A stretch of DNA of 64,000 nucleotides from an uncultured Pseudomonadales bacterium. GTDB lineage: Bacteria; Pseudomonadota; Gammaproteobacteria; Pseudomonadales; Azotimanducaceae. The translations under genes and the position numbers were made by a program. Of this stretch, positions 26,240 through 36,237 are shown piece after piece; the stretch's first letter is position 1; each line of letters begins with the position of its first letter. The stretch covers positions 4,811,154 to 4,875,153 of the forward strand of contig OY282447.1 of the NCBI GenBank assembly GCA_958296165.1. Direction: 5' to 3'. The notes beneath the pieces are model-generated. The model made no database searches. It was not told where the DNA came from and worked only from the letters and a program-made list of their open reading frames with translations.

Positions 26240-29173
26240 TCAAGCGCCCGTGCCTTCGGGCTGCTCGGCGTCCGCCACCGCCACGGGGTTGCCATCTGCA
26301 TCCAAGTAGACGATCTCGTAGCCCAAGCCCTCAAGCTCGGTTTGCACCACCGATCGGTCGCCAACGACGACGATGATCATGTCGTCCATCGCCAACTGCC
26401 GAGCGGCAATCGCGTTCAGCTCCTGCGCCTCGACGTTCGCCAGAATCTCGTTCTGTCGATCGACGAAATCGTCCGCGAGGTTGAAGGTGAGGATGCGCGA
26501 CAGGAACCGCACTTTCTGGAACGGCGTTTCATAGTTGCGGGCGTCGCGCTGGCCGATGGCGCTGCGGGTAAAGGCCAGTTCTTCGGCGGCAAGGCCGTCC
26601 TTGGCGTAGCGGCGTATTTCGTTCTCGAACTCGACGATGGAAGCGGCGGTAGCGTCGATGCGCACGCCAGCTCGCGCCGTAAAGACGCCGTAGTCCTTTT
26701 CGCCGTAGAAACCGGAGCCGGCACCGTAGCTGTAGCCCTTGTCTTCGCGCAGGTTGAGGTTGATGCGGCTGTTGAACGTGCCTCCCAAGGCGAAGTTGGC
26801 AAGACCGGCGCGGTAGAACTCGCCCGTGGCGTCGAACTTCAGCGCTCGCTTGCCGATGCGGATTTGGGCTTGCGCCGCGTCGGGCTTGTCGACGAAATAG
26901 ATTTTCGTCTTGCCCGTGTCTGGGAAGGCTGCAAGCGAAGCTGGCGCAACGTCCGCGCTCGGTGCGCCCTGCCAGCCTTCGAGGGCTGCAAGTTTCTTCA
27001 ACACTGTTGCCTGGTCCAAGTCGCTCACCACCACCAAGCTCGCAATCGCGGGTGAGTAGTGCTCGGTGTAGAAGTTCCGGACGTCGTCCACCGTGAGCGC
27101 CGGGACGGTTTCCGTCGTGCCGCTGTCGGAATAGGCGATGGGGTTGTCCCTGCCGAACAGCAGCAGTTGATAGACGACGTTCGCGGTGTTGCTGGCTTCC
27201 TTCTTGCCGGTTTCGATGGATTGCAGCGTCTGCGCCTGCCGACGGTCGAAGTCCGCGGGATCGAACTTCGGCTGTGTGAGCTTCTCGGCCAGAATGGCCA
27301 GCGCTTCGTCGAGATTCTTCGTCAGCGAACGCAGCGCGGCAAACGTGTAGTTGTTGTCGGCGCCGAAGGAGATGGTGGCGCCGAGTTTCTGCAATCGGTC
27401 GCTTAGTTCCTCATTGGTGGAAAGCTCGGTCGCTTCGTTCAACATGCCGGCCGTCAGTGCCGCGAGGCCGAGCTTGGCCAGGCTTTCGTTACGCTGGCCG
27501 GCCGCGATGCGCAAGCTCACCGTCGTGGTCGGCACCTCCTCGTTGCGAGTGCCGAGCACACGCACGCCGTTGCCCAGTTCTCCGCGCCAAATCGCCGGCA
27601 AAGTAATAGCCGGGTTGCCGCCCGCCGGCGGCATCACGCTGCGGTCGAAATCGTCCGTTGCCGCCCGGTGCGCCAAATCTGCCTCCGAGACGACCTCGTA
27701 GTCCGGCAGTTGGCGCTCGTAGCGCTGCCAAGTGTCTTCGCCGGCGCGCACATCCAACTGGCCGTGCGGCACGATGCTCATCACCACTGCCGGCTTGCCG
27801 GCAATGTACTGCTCATAGACGCGCATCACGTCCTCTTTGGTGACGTTCTCGTAGCGAGCGACGTCTTCGGCGATGTAGTCGGCGCGGCCGGTCAAGGTTT
27901 GATAGTGCGCCAGCTGGCTGATTTTGCCGGCAACGCTCTCCAAGCCGTAGATCATCGACGAGACTATGTTCATCTTGGCGCGTTCCAGATCGTCGTCCGA
28001 AGCGCCGCGCTGTTCGAACTCCAGCAGCGAATCGCGGGCGATCTGCTCTAGGTCGGCGAGCGTCTTGCCGGCCGCTGGGTTGGGCAGCGCAATGATGGCG
28101 AACCGGCACGCCAATTCGGCGCAGCCGTGCGAAGCGCTGGCCTGCACGGCGATCTGATTCTTCACCATGTTCTTGTAAAGCAAGGACGTCTCGCCAGTGC
28201 CAAGCAGGAACATCAAGACATCGAGCGGAGCTTCGTCGGCGTGAAAGCGATATGCGGTCGGGAAGCCGATGTAGAGCAGCGGCAGAGCGACGTTATCCTG
28301 CATGGAGATGTAGCGATTCGCGTCCAGCACAACGGCTGGCTTCTCCGGCATGGAGACGTCGGGGCCGCGCGGAATGGAGCCGAAGTACTTGCTGACCCAG
28401 GCCAAGGTCTGCGCGGTGTCGAAGTCGCCGCCGATGGTGAGCACGGCGTTGTTCGGGCCGTACCAGCGCAGGAAGAACTTCTTCAAGTCGTTCACGTCTA
28501 CCCGGTCCAGATCCTCGACGTAGCCGATCGTGGACCAGGAGTACGGGTGGCCCTCTGGAAACAGCGCCTCGCCAACACGCTCGGACAGCAAACCGTAGGG
28601 GCGGTTGTCGTAGTTCTGGGCGCGCTCGTTCTTCACCGTGTCGCGCTGCACCTCGAACTTCTCCTGCGTGACCGAATCAAGCAGAAAGCCCAAGCGGTCC
28701 GCTTCCAGCCATAGCACCTTCTCCAACTGATTGGCCGGCACGGTCTGAAAGTAGTTGGTGCGGTCGGTATTGGTGGTGCCGTTCAGCGTGCCGCCGGATT
28801 CGGAGACGATCTTGAAATGCTGCTCGTCGCCAACGTTGTTCGAGCCCTGGAACATCATATGCTCGAAGAAGTGCGCGAAGCCGGACTTGCCCACCTCCTC
28901 TCGCGCCGAGCCAACGTGGTAGGTGACGTCCACATGTACCAGCGGATCCGACTTGTCCTCGTGCAGGATGACGGTCAGGCCGTTGTCCAATTGATACTTG
29001 GCGTACGGAATGACGATCTCGTCACCGGGCTTGCGCTCCAGGGTTTCAACAAGGGCAACGCCCGGCGGCAGCTGCGCCGGCGGCGCCGGAGCCTGCTGGC
29101 AGCCCGCGACCAGCGCAGTCACGGCAGCGAGCACAGCCACGCACGTGGAGCAGGTGACGAAAGCTAGTCTCAT
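26240..29173 (-). CDS. M16-family zinc peptidase lipoprotein (pitrilysin-like)
   Basis: 977 aa, two M16 repeats. A lipobox LVAGC gives an acylated Cys25. The inverted zinc motif HFFEH is at residues 101-105, with the distal Glu in the following helix (TVKNERAQNYDNRPYG region). The C-terminal half is the inactive M16 domain with the substrate-binding NLREDKGYSYGAGS segment. It is probably an envelope peptidase degrading peptides. The gene stands alone, 37 bases from the convergent comB. Confidence 0.92.
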   Translation of the reverse strand: MRLAFVTCSTCVAVLAAVTALVAGCQQAPAPPAQLPPGVALVETLERKPGDEIVIPYAKYQLDNGLTVILHEDKSDPLVHVDVTYHVGSAREEVGKSGFAHFFEHMMFQGSNNVGDEQHFKIVSESGGTLNGTTNTDRTNYFQTVPANQLEKVLWLEADRLGFLLDSVTQEKFEVQRDTVKNERAQNYDNRPYGLLSERVGEALFPEGHPYSWSTIGYVEDLDRVDVNDLKKFFLRWYGPNNAVLTIGGDFDTAQTLAWVSKYFGSIPRGPDVSMPEKPAVVLDANRYISMQDNVALPLLYIGFPTAYRFHADEAPLDVLMFLLGTGETSLLYKNMVKNQIAVQASASHGCAELACRFAIIALPNPAAGKTLADLEQIARDSLLEFEQRGASDDDLERAKMNIVSSMIYGLESVAGKISQLAHYQTLTGRADYIAEDVARYENVTKEDVMRVYEQYIAGKPAVVMSIVPHGQLDVRAGEDTWQRYERQLPDYEVVSEADLAHRAATDDFDRSVMPPAGGNPAITLPAIWRGELGNGVRVLGTRNEEVPTTTVSLRIAAGQRNESLAKLGLAALTAGMLNEATELSTNEELSDRLQKLGATISFGADNNYTFAALRSLTKNLDEALAILAEKLTQPKFDPADFDRRQAQTLQSIETGKKEASNTANVVYQLLLFGRDNPIAYSDSGTTETVPALTVDDVRNFYTEHYSPAIASLVVVSDLDQATVLKKLAALEGWQGAPSADVAPASLAAFPDTGKTKIYFVDKPDAAQAQIRIGKRALKFDATGEFYRAGLANFALGGTFNSRINLNLREDKGYSYGAGSGFYGEKDYGVFTARAGVRIDATAASIVEFENEIRRYAKDGLAAEELAFTRSAIGQRDARNYETPFQKVRFLSRILTFNLADDFVDRQNEILANVEAQELNAIAARQLAMDDMIIVVVGDRSVVQTELEGLGYEIVYLDADGNPVAVADAEQPEGTGA

Positions 29174-29308
29174 GGTTCAACCCTCTTGAAGACTTCATCC
29201 TAAGCAGCCGCCATTGTGCCACCGCACGCGGCAACGTGCTGTTGGTTCTTGGCGGCACTGGCGGCACTGCAGGTGCAGCCGGTTAGGAGTGTGCGCGGCG
29301 GAACCCGG

Positions 29309-30165
29309 TTAGTCGGCAAGCTCCTGCAAGCCGCGCATCCATGCCTGCCGCCAGCCGCGCAAGAAGCCAACCGGCACGAACTCCAAGGCCACCTGGAAGC
29401 TGACCGAAGCGGATTGGCCAGCCGCGTCGGTGGCGGTTACCGTGATTGTCGCGCTGCCGTCGTCGGCGTCATCATCCGCTTCTAGCAGCACCTGCTCGTC
29501 GACCAACGACACGCGCACCAGCGCAGGGTTGTCCGACACGGCGGTGTAAGTGAGTGTGGCGTCTGGAACGAACAACCGCGCCAGCGGCACCAACTCGCGG
29601 TCGCCGTTGGCGACGAGCAACCCGTCGAACGCCGCACCGACCTTCTGTGGCGGCGGCTTGAACAGCACCAAGGGCGGCCCGGCGCGTGCTGCAAGACCCT
29701 GAAAGCATGGGTAGCGGCCATTGCGCTCGTCGCCGCACGTTCCGGTGGGAACGGCTGCGCCTTCTATGATCTCAAGCCGCGCCGCTTCCGCGCCGACCGA
29801 GAACGCCCGAATCGGCGCCGCGGCGATCTGCCCGGCTGGCAAAGACACGGCCTCTGCCGACAGCAAGGCACCCTCAGCCGCCAAGCGCATGCGCATCGAA
29901 AAAGGCGCTCCCTGAGCCATCGACACCGCGACCTCAGCCGGCCCCGGCGCCCAAGGCTCGGCGTCCGTGCGCACCAAGCGCCCAACAAACACGAAGGGCG
30001 TGCCTGGGTTGTTCCGTAGGTCCAGTTCCGCAAGCCTAGCGATGCCCTTGAACAATCCCGCCGGCAGTTCGGACAACTGATTGCCTTGCAGGCAAAGCAT
30101 CTGCAGCTCCGTTAAGCCTAGGAAATCGTCGGCACGGAGCGCGGCGATTCCCTGGCGCTGCAGGT
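29309..30165 (-). pseudogene. 3' part of a large secreted protein gene, cut off by an IS element
   Basis: Without a start of its own, this frame encodes a leucine-rich repeat segment (LDLQRQGIAALRADDFLGL, then LCLQGNQLSELPAGLFKG), a linker, a cadherin/Ig-like domain (DGSATITVTATDAAGQSASVSF) and the end FLRGWRQAWMRGLQELAD. Removing the IS and one CTAG copy joins it in frame to the 5' part (31031-32941) as ARRRN-LDLQRQG. From the internal ATG at 30100 only a 263-aa fragment could be made. Confidence 0.85.
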
Positions 30166-30169
30166 CTAG

Positions 30170-31026
30170 GGCGCGTTGACAATTATGCCAGCGCGAGCCA
30201 GATGGCGGCGACGCGGATCATCGCCGCGTAGCTCGACTCGGTCTGGTCGTAGCGCGTGGCGATGCGGCGGAAGTGCTTGATTCGGCAGAAGAAGTTCTCC
30301 ACATGGTGCCGCCGCCGGTACTTCTCCATGTCGCAGTCGATGGCCGCCTTGCGGTTCGACTTCGGCGGCACCACCGCCTCCGCACCGCGCGCCGCCAGCA
30401 GCGCCCTCAGACCGTCGCCGTCGAAGCCCCGGTCCGCCAGCAGCGCCCCGAACGACAGACCCGACAGCAGGCCCGCCGCCGCCAGCGACTCGTGGCGCTG
30501 GCCCGCCAGCAGCGCGAACCGCGACAGTCTCCCGACGGCGTCCACCAGCGCCACCATCTTCGTCGTCAGGCCGCCGCGCGAATGACCCGACGTCTCGGCG
30601 CCCCCTTTTTCCCCGTCGCATGCTGATGCACGCGCACGTTCGTGCCGTCGACCTGCACTTCACCGAAGTCCGGATCCGACGACAACTCCTTGAATATGCG
30701 ATCGAAAACGCCCTTCTTCGTCCAGCGCCGAAAACGCACGAACACCGTGTTCCACTTGCCGTACCGCGACGGCAGATCGCGCCACGGCGCACCCGTCCGC
30801 CCTATCCACAGCACCCCTTCCACGAAGCGCCTGTTGTCCTCGCCCGTGCGGCCTCGATCCCCTTCCCTGCCCGCGCACAACGGCTCGATCCGAGCCCATT
30901 GCGCATCGCTCAACATCCAACGGTCAGCCCGCATCCCCATCTCCCGCCTCCTTGCGTCTTCGTCCACCCCTCCGTGGGCGCGGCTCCTTGGATTCCGCCA
31001 CTTTCAACCCAAAATGTCAACGCGCC
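30170..31026 (-). mobile_element. Complete IS5-family (IS427-group-like) insertion sequence
   Basis: An 857-bp element. Its ends are inverted repeats: GGCGCGTTGACA from 30170 inward and the complement TGTCAACGCGCC ending at 31026. CTAG flanks both sides (30166-30169 and 31027-31030), matching the CTAG/TA target preference of the group. It carries one transposase in two overlapping frames. The clean ends and intact frames indicate a recent insertion. It interrupts the LRR/Calx-beta protein gene. Confidence 0.92.
30183..30967 (-). CDS. IS5-family transposase made by programmed -1 frameshift
   Basis: First frame (30967-30566) has the DUF4096-type N-terminus (MLSDAQWARIEPL, GAPWRDLPSRYGKWNTV) and the first DDE Asp in VQVDGTNVRVHQHA. 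Second frame (to 30183) has GHSRGGLTTK, the second Asp in LLADRGFDGD and the Glu in RRRHHVENFFCRIKHFRR. Slippage on AAAAAGGGGG at 30610-30601 would give the known KKGGAE..SGHSRGGLTTK junction. Both halves look undamaged. Confidence 0.88.
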
Positions 31027-31030
31027 CTAG

Positions 31031-32941
31031 ATTCCGCCGCCTAGCCAAGCTCTCCGGCGTCGGCGCCCAGCACGGCTGCCCGTCGCGCAGCGCATCGCGC
31101 ACCGCCGCCGTTCGGTCGCACACGCCTTCCTGGATTACCAACGTCGACACACTCGAGCCGAGCGCCATGTCCTCGCCGGCCGGCCGCAGCTGGACAGACA
31201 GAAACTCCCGCGCCGGCTCGATGTCGTCGTCGTCCAGAATCGGTATTGCGATGAACGCCTCGACTTCGCCTACCGCGAAGGCGATGGTCCCGGACGACAG
31301 GCCGATGTCGTTCTCGTCGGCGTCTGCGGTTGCCGGATTCACATCGGTCCCCACCCGCCAGCCGACCGAAAGCGCTGCATCCAGCGGCTGGCTCAGCGAG
31401 ACCGCAAGCCGAGCGGTGCTTCCCTCCGCTGTCGATACCGAGCCGGCTGCGAAAGACAACACATTGCCTACCGAAACCTCGAAGCGGAGTTGCGCGGTCA
31501 GGCCGCCTAAGTCCGTCGCCATCACCGCGACCGTCGCCACCCCCGGTGCCACGCCCTCCACGCGAACGTGTCCGCCTGCTACTTGCGCCATCGCCACGGA
31601 CGGCGCCGAGGATTCGGCGGAATGAAACAGGGCCCCGTCGTCCTGAAACCTGCCGGCCAGCGGCTGCTCGACCTGCTCGCCCACCTGCAAGCTCACGTCG
31701 TCGAACGGACCGGCAGCCCGCGGCGCCTGGTTCGCTGGCGCAAGCAGGTCCGCTTGCAGGATTCGCAGCGCTTGCCCGTTGCCTATGGCCGCGCAATGGC
31801 CGGAATCCTGCGTGGCATGCCAGCGCTTGGGGTGGCCGGCCGCGGAACTTATGCTGTCGAAAACCTGCATGGCGTGGCCCATGGCCCAGCGTTCGTCACC
31901 GTCCGCGCCCCAAACGTCCATCTGAAAGTCGATGGGATGGTCGAAGTCCCAGTCGCCGGCGGTGAACCCGAAGCTGCTCTCGTCAAAGGCGGCGATGGTG
32001 CTGGCGGGCGCCGTCGCGATTGCGCAGGCTTGCGTCGCGTGGACATGGTTGACGACCTGCTCGTACAGCCAGGTGAGAGGGATCGTACCCGCCGTCTTGC
32101 AGCGGCTTCGCGGCGACAAGGAACTGCAGTCCGCATGGCTAGCGCAGGCCTGCGTTGCGTCCAAGTCGCAAAAGCCTCTCGCATAGGTGCGTCGGCCGCA
32201 GCCGGCGTTGATGTCCCACAGGCCCGGGCCGCCGACCATCAGCTGGTGATCCACCACCTCGTCCACGCCGTGCCAGTACACCGCGCCAAGGGTCGCCTGG
32301 GTGCCCATGCTGCATCCCACGGTGCCGAAGCCGGCCGTGCCGGCAAGGTTTTCGTGTATCCAGGCAATCACGCCGGCCACCCGGCGCGTCAAGGCCGGCA
32401 CCCGCGCGGCAGGCGCGGACGTGCGCGTAAACCAACCCCATCCCCTATAGCCCGCCTCCCACCGCACCATCACCACCTTGGCGTCCGAGGCGCCTTCGAT
32501 CTGGCCGGCTAGGCTCTGCATGTAGTTCGTGCCTCCCGTGCCCGTGTGCAGCAGCACGGTCTGGTCGCCGCCCTGCTGCGTGGTATAGGCGAGATGGCCG
32601 CCCATGCCGTCCACCACGAAAGCCAGCGCCCGCTTGGGCGTGCCCGTCAACGCCCTGCCGCCACCGCTGTAGGCCGCTGCTTGGCATTGCGTCCAGTCCG
32701 AGCAGCCTTCCTTGCAGCGATAGCTCACCCAATAGTCGCCGCTCGCGTCCACAGCCGACCGGGTGATGTCGAAGGCCGACGACGGCCGGCGCGGATTCGG
32801 CACCTTGCAGAATTGCAGGCTGCTGGCTAGTTCCAGAATGGGCTTGGAACTGGCGGCTGCAGCGCTAACGCCGTGAACGGCCAGCAGGGCGGCAAACGCC
32901 CAGCCGATCAAGTGGCGAGTTCCTGGGTACGATTTCGACAT
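31031..32941 (-). pseudogene. 5' part of a large secreted hydrolase/Calx-beta/LRR protein gene
   Basis: The intact-looking 645-aa frame starts with a signal peptide (HLIGWAFAALLAVHGVSAAAA). An alpha/beta-hydrolase-like domain with nucleophile elbow GCSMG (about residue 208) and a late SGHC His follows. Then come an Ig/cadherin-like domain (QAPRAAGPFDDVSLQVGE...) and a Calx-beta domain (VSTAEGSTARLAVSLSQPL...ILDDDDIEPAREFL). An LRR cap begins VCDRTAAVRDAL, where the IS strikes; translation now ends 9 codons inside the IS (stop at 31004). The uninterrupted protein would have been about 920 aa and probably exported. Confidence 0.85.
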
Positions 32942-33152
32942 GGCGGCGTCGTGCTCTTCTTATGCCTCGCGGGCTTCAATGTCGGGTGTCTGGGCGGTTT
33001 CCTAGAGCCGGCCACTGAAAACGCTACAGCGCAAGTCGTGGACGATTCGAGGCAGTGGATGATTGCGGCGTTCTTGTGTAAGTTGCGCAACGTTGGGGGC
33101 GGGGCGACGACGGCAATCGCGCTCCTTGCGGCACGCTCGCACACGGGAGGGC

Positions 33153-34436
33153 ATGGTGAAAGCAAAGACTCGCAGCCTATTGGCTGCCTTGGCAACGATC
33201 GGCGGCACGGCCGCCTGGGGAGATACGCTCAATAGCGGCGACAGCGCATGGATTCTCACCTCCACGGCGCTAGTGCTGTTCATGACGATACCGGGCCTCG
33301 CCTTGTTCTACGGCGGCCTGGTGCGCTCCAACAACGTGCTGTCGGTGCTGCTGCAGTGTTTCACGATCACCTGCCTGGTCACCATCCTGTGGCTGATCGC
33401 CGGCTACAGCCTGGCATTCGGCAACAGCTGGGTGGTTGTCGGCGACTTGAGCAAGTTCCTCTACAACGGCGTCGGTGAAGACGCGCTGACGGGCACGGTT
33501 CCGGAATCCATCTTCGCCACCTTCCAGCTCACGTTCGCGATCATCACTCCAGCCCTCATCATCGGCGCCTTTGTGGAGCGCATGCGCTTCTCCGCGATCT
33601 TGATCTTCACCGCGCTCTGGTCGCTGCTTGTGTACGCGCCCATCGCGCACTGGGTGTGGGGCGGCGGCTGGCTCGGCGAGATGGGGCTGATGGACTTCGC
33701 CGGCGGCACCGTAGTCCACATCACGGCAGGCACCGCAGCGGTGGTCGCCGCGATCACCCTGGGGCCACGGCGCGGCTTTCCGAACCACATGCAGCCGCCG
33801 CACAACATGACCCTCACGGTAGCCGGCGCGGCCATGCTGTGGGTAGGTTGGTTCGGCTTCAACGGCGGCAGCGCCCTGGCCGCCAACGGCGACGCCGCCA
33901 TGGCGCTCACCGTCACGCACATCTCCGCAGCCGCCGGCGCCTTCACCTGGTTGATGATCGAATGGCTGCGCTACGGCAAGCCGAGCGCACTCGGCGCCGT
34001 CACCGGCATGGTGGCTGGTCTCGGCACGATCACGCCGGCATCGGGCTATGTAGGCCCGGCGGGGGCCTTGGTGATCGGCATCGCCGCTGGCGCGGTGTGT
34101 TTCTTCGCGACGAACTTCATGAAGCAGAAGCTCAAGATCGACGATTCGCTGGACGTATTTCCGGTCCACGGCGTCGGCGGCGCATTGGGCACCATCCTCA
34201 CCGGCGTCTTCGCAAGCTCCGCCCTCGGCGTGTTCAGCGGCCAAGAGGACATCTCGATCCCGAGCCAATTGGGCGTGCAGGCCATCGGCGTGATTGCCAC
34301 CGTGGCCTACACCGCCTTGGCGACGTGGATCATTCTGCGCATCACCGGGGCATTGGTCGGCAATCGCGTCTCGGACGAGGAAGAGACCGAGGGCTTGGAC
34401 CTCGTCTCTCACAACGAACGCGGCTATATCCTTTAA
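33153..34436 (+). CDS. amtB: Ammonium transporter
   Basis: 427 aa channel of the Amt/Rh family, 11 transmembrane helices after a signal-like N-terminus (LLAALATIGGTAAWG). Seen: the signature DFAGGTVVHITAGTAAVVAA with the ammonium-site Asp and a pore His, and FPVHGVGGALGTILTGVFAS with the second pore His. ATG 33153 follows GGGAGG by 4 bases; the longer upstream frame is unlikely. No glnK/glnB PII gene lies beside it, unlike most amtB loci. Confidence 0.94.
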   Translation: MVKAKTRSLLAALATIGGTAAWGDTLNSGDSAWILTSTALVLFMTIPGLALFYGGLVRSNNVLSVLLQCFTITCLVTILWLIAGYSLAFGNSWVVVGDLSKFLYNGVGEDALTGTVPESIFATFQLTFAIITPALIIGAFVERMRFSAILIFTALWSLLVYAPIAHWVWGGGWLGEMGLMDFAGGTVVHITAGTAAVVAAITLGPRRGFPNHMQPPHNMTLTVAGAAMLWVGWFGFNGGSALAANGDAAMALTVTHISAAAGAFTWLMIEWLRYGKPSALGAVTGMVAGLGTITPASGYVGPAGALVIGIAAGAVCFFATNFMKQKLKIDDSLDVFPVHGVGGALGTILTGVFASSALGVFSGQEDISIPSQLGVQAIGVIATVAYTALATWIILRITGALVGNRVSDEEETEGLDLVSHNERGYIL

Positions 34437-34461
34437 CACATCTTTTCGCGGAGCGTTTGAC

Positions 34462-35226
34462 ATGGCGGAAATCAGGCAGCTGCCCAAAGGCTACAGCGAC
34501 ACTCCGGTGCTGCCGGATTCGCAGTGGCGCGTCCACGACATCGACCGGCCGGCGCCGCCGTTGGTGACGCCACCGACGTTCTCCAGCCAAGAGCGCAGCG
34601 GGCTGCCTCCATCGGACGCGATAGTGCTGTTCGACGGCAGCAGTCTGAATGCGTGGGCGGGCCGCGACGGTGGCCCGGCAGCGTGGAACCTTCTGGCGGA
34701 CGGCGCCATGGAAGTCGCGCCGCGAACAGGCAACATCCAAACCCGCGAGACCTTCGGCAACTGCCAACTGCACGTCGAGTGGAGCGCTCCTACGGAGATC
34801 ACCGCCGACAGCCAAGGTCGCGGCAATAGCGGCGTGTTCCTGCTCGGCCTGTACGAGGTGCAGGTGTTGGACGGCTACGACAATCCCACCTATGCGGACG
34901 GCCTCCCTGCGGCCATCTACGGACAGCATCCGCCGCTGGTGAACGCCTGCGTGCCGCCCGGCCACTGGCACGTCTACGACATCGTCTTCGAGTCGCCGGT
35001 GTTCGCGGCCGGCGAACTCGTCTCGCCGGCCTACATGACCGTATTCCACAACGGCTTGATCGTTCAGCATCGGCAAGCGATCCAAGGCCCCACTCAACAC
35101 CGCCGGTTAGCCAGCTACGAGGATCCGCATGGGCCCAAAGGCCCGCTCGTGCTGCAGGATCATGGCGACCGAGTACGCTTCCGCAACATCTGGATTCGGC
35201 CGATCGAGCGCTTCTCAGCAACATAG
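34462..35226 (+). CDS. DUF1080 (3-keto-disaccharide hydrolase-like) protein
   Basis: 254 aa with the concanavalin-like DUF1080 fold: IVLFDGSSLNAWAG near residues 55-68, ETFGNCQLHVEWSAP, RGNSGVFLLGLYEVQVLDGYDN and the closing GPLVLQDHGDRVRFRNIWIRP. Members bind or hydrolyse keto-glycosides and are often exported, but no signal peptide is seen here. It begins 25 bases after amtB with GGAG upstream and may share its transcript. Confidence 0.9.
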   Translation: MAEIRQLPKGYSDTPVLPDSQWRVHDIDRPAPPLVTPPTFSSQERSGLPPSDAIVLFDGSSLNAWAGRDGGPAAWNLLADGAMEVAPRTGNIQTRETFGNCQLHVEWSAPTEITADSQGRGNSGVFLLGLYEVQVLDGYDNPTYADGLPAAIYGQHPPLVNACVPPGHWHVYDIVFESPVFAAGELVSPAYMTVFHNGLIVQHRQAIQGPTQHRRLASYEDPHGPKGPLVLQDHGDRVRFRNIWIRPIERFSAT

Positions 35227-35304
35227 GCGGCACTCGGCCTTGCTCGGCGCGATCGGCGGCTGAGCTTCAAGGCCGCCGTCACAAGCGTCTAGCAGTGCAT
35301 CGCG

Positions 35305-36237
35305 CTATGCGCGTGGCCCGCGCCGCAAAGCGCCTTGCGCCAAGCGCTCCGTTAGTTGGCCGAAATCAATGCCGAGTTGGCGGCACGCATCCGGGTAGAG
35401 GCTGGTCGGCGTCATGCCGGGCAACGTATTGACTTCCAGCACCACCGTCTCGTCGCCGACGATGAAGTCCGCCCGCGACAAGTCGCGCAGGCCAAGGCAG
35501 CGGTGGGCGCGAAGCGCCAGCTGCTGCAGCTCGTCCAACTGACGCGGCGGCAGGCTCGGCGCTAGGTGCTCGCTCCTGCCGGGCGTGTAGCGGTTGCGGT
35601 AGTCGTACCACTCGCCCTTAGCCACGGCGATTTCAATCACCGGCAAGGCCCGCGCTTGCCCGCCGTACACGTCGAGCACGCCAACGGTGATCTCCTTGCC
35701 AAGCACATAGCGTTCCACCAAAACGCCATCGCCGAAGGCCAACGCTTCGCGCAACGGCGCGATGAGGTCGCCGCCGTTCGGCAGCGGCGTCAGGCCCAGT
35801 GCGGAACCCTGCCGCAACGGCTTGATGACCACGCTGGCACCCAGCCGGGCTTCGACGTGCGCGGCCGCCTCGGCAGGGTCGCTGCCGGCCGCAATCAGCA
35901 AGTCGTCCGCCACCGGCAAGCCTTCGGCACGGAACAGCGCCTTGGCAACATGCTTGTCCATGGCCACGGCACAGCCCTGCACGCCGCTGCCGACGAAAGG
36001 CAGACCAAGCATCGCCAGCAACCCCTGCACGGTGCCGTCCTCGCCGGGCGGTCCATGCAGCATGGGGAACACCACATCCGGCTCGAGTGCCCGCAACCTG
36101 TCTACGAGATGGCCGTCCACATCCACAATGTCGGCCTGGTGACCGCGCGCTTGCAGAGCAGCGGCGACGCCGGCAGCGGAGGATCGCGACACGTCGGCCT
36201 CGGGGGAACTACCCCCGGCCAACACCGCCACCTTCAT
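35305..36237 (-). CDS. ddl: D-alanine--D-alanine ligase
   Basis: 310 aa ATP-grasp ligase making the D-Ala-D-Ala dipeptide of peptidoglycan in the cytoplasm. Seen: VLAGGSSPEADVSRSSA, VFPMLHGPPGEDGTVQGLL (substrate loop), AMDKHVAKALF, the ATP-grasp lysine in SVVIKPLRQGSALGL, and VLEVNTLPGMTPTSLYP at the end. It starts with ATGA overlap after the S9 peptidase gene and is the last of four coupled genes. It stands outside the mra/mur cluster where ddlB is usually found. Confidence 0.94.
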   Translation of the reverse strand: MKVAVLAGGSSPEADVSRSSAAGVAAALQARGHQADIVDVDGHLVDRLRALEPDVVFPMLHGPPGEDGTVQGLLAMLGLPFVGSGVQGCAVAMDKHVAKALFRAEGLPVADDLLIAAGSDPAEAAAHVEARLGASVVIKPLRQGSALGLTPLPNGGDLIAPLREALAFGDGVLVERYVLGKEITVGVLDVYGGQARALPVIEIAVAKGEWYDYRNRYTPGRSEHLAPSLPPRQLDELQQLALRAHRCLGLRDLSRADFIVGDETVVLEVNTLPGMTPTSLYPDACRQLGIDFGQLTERLAQGALRRGPRA

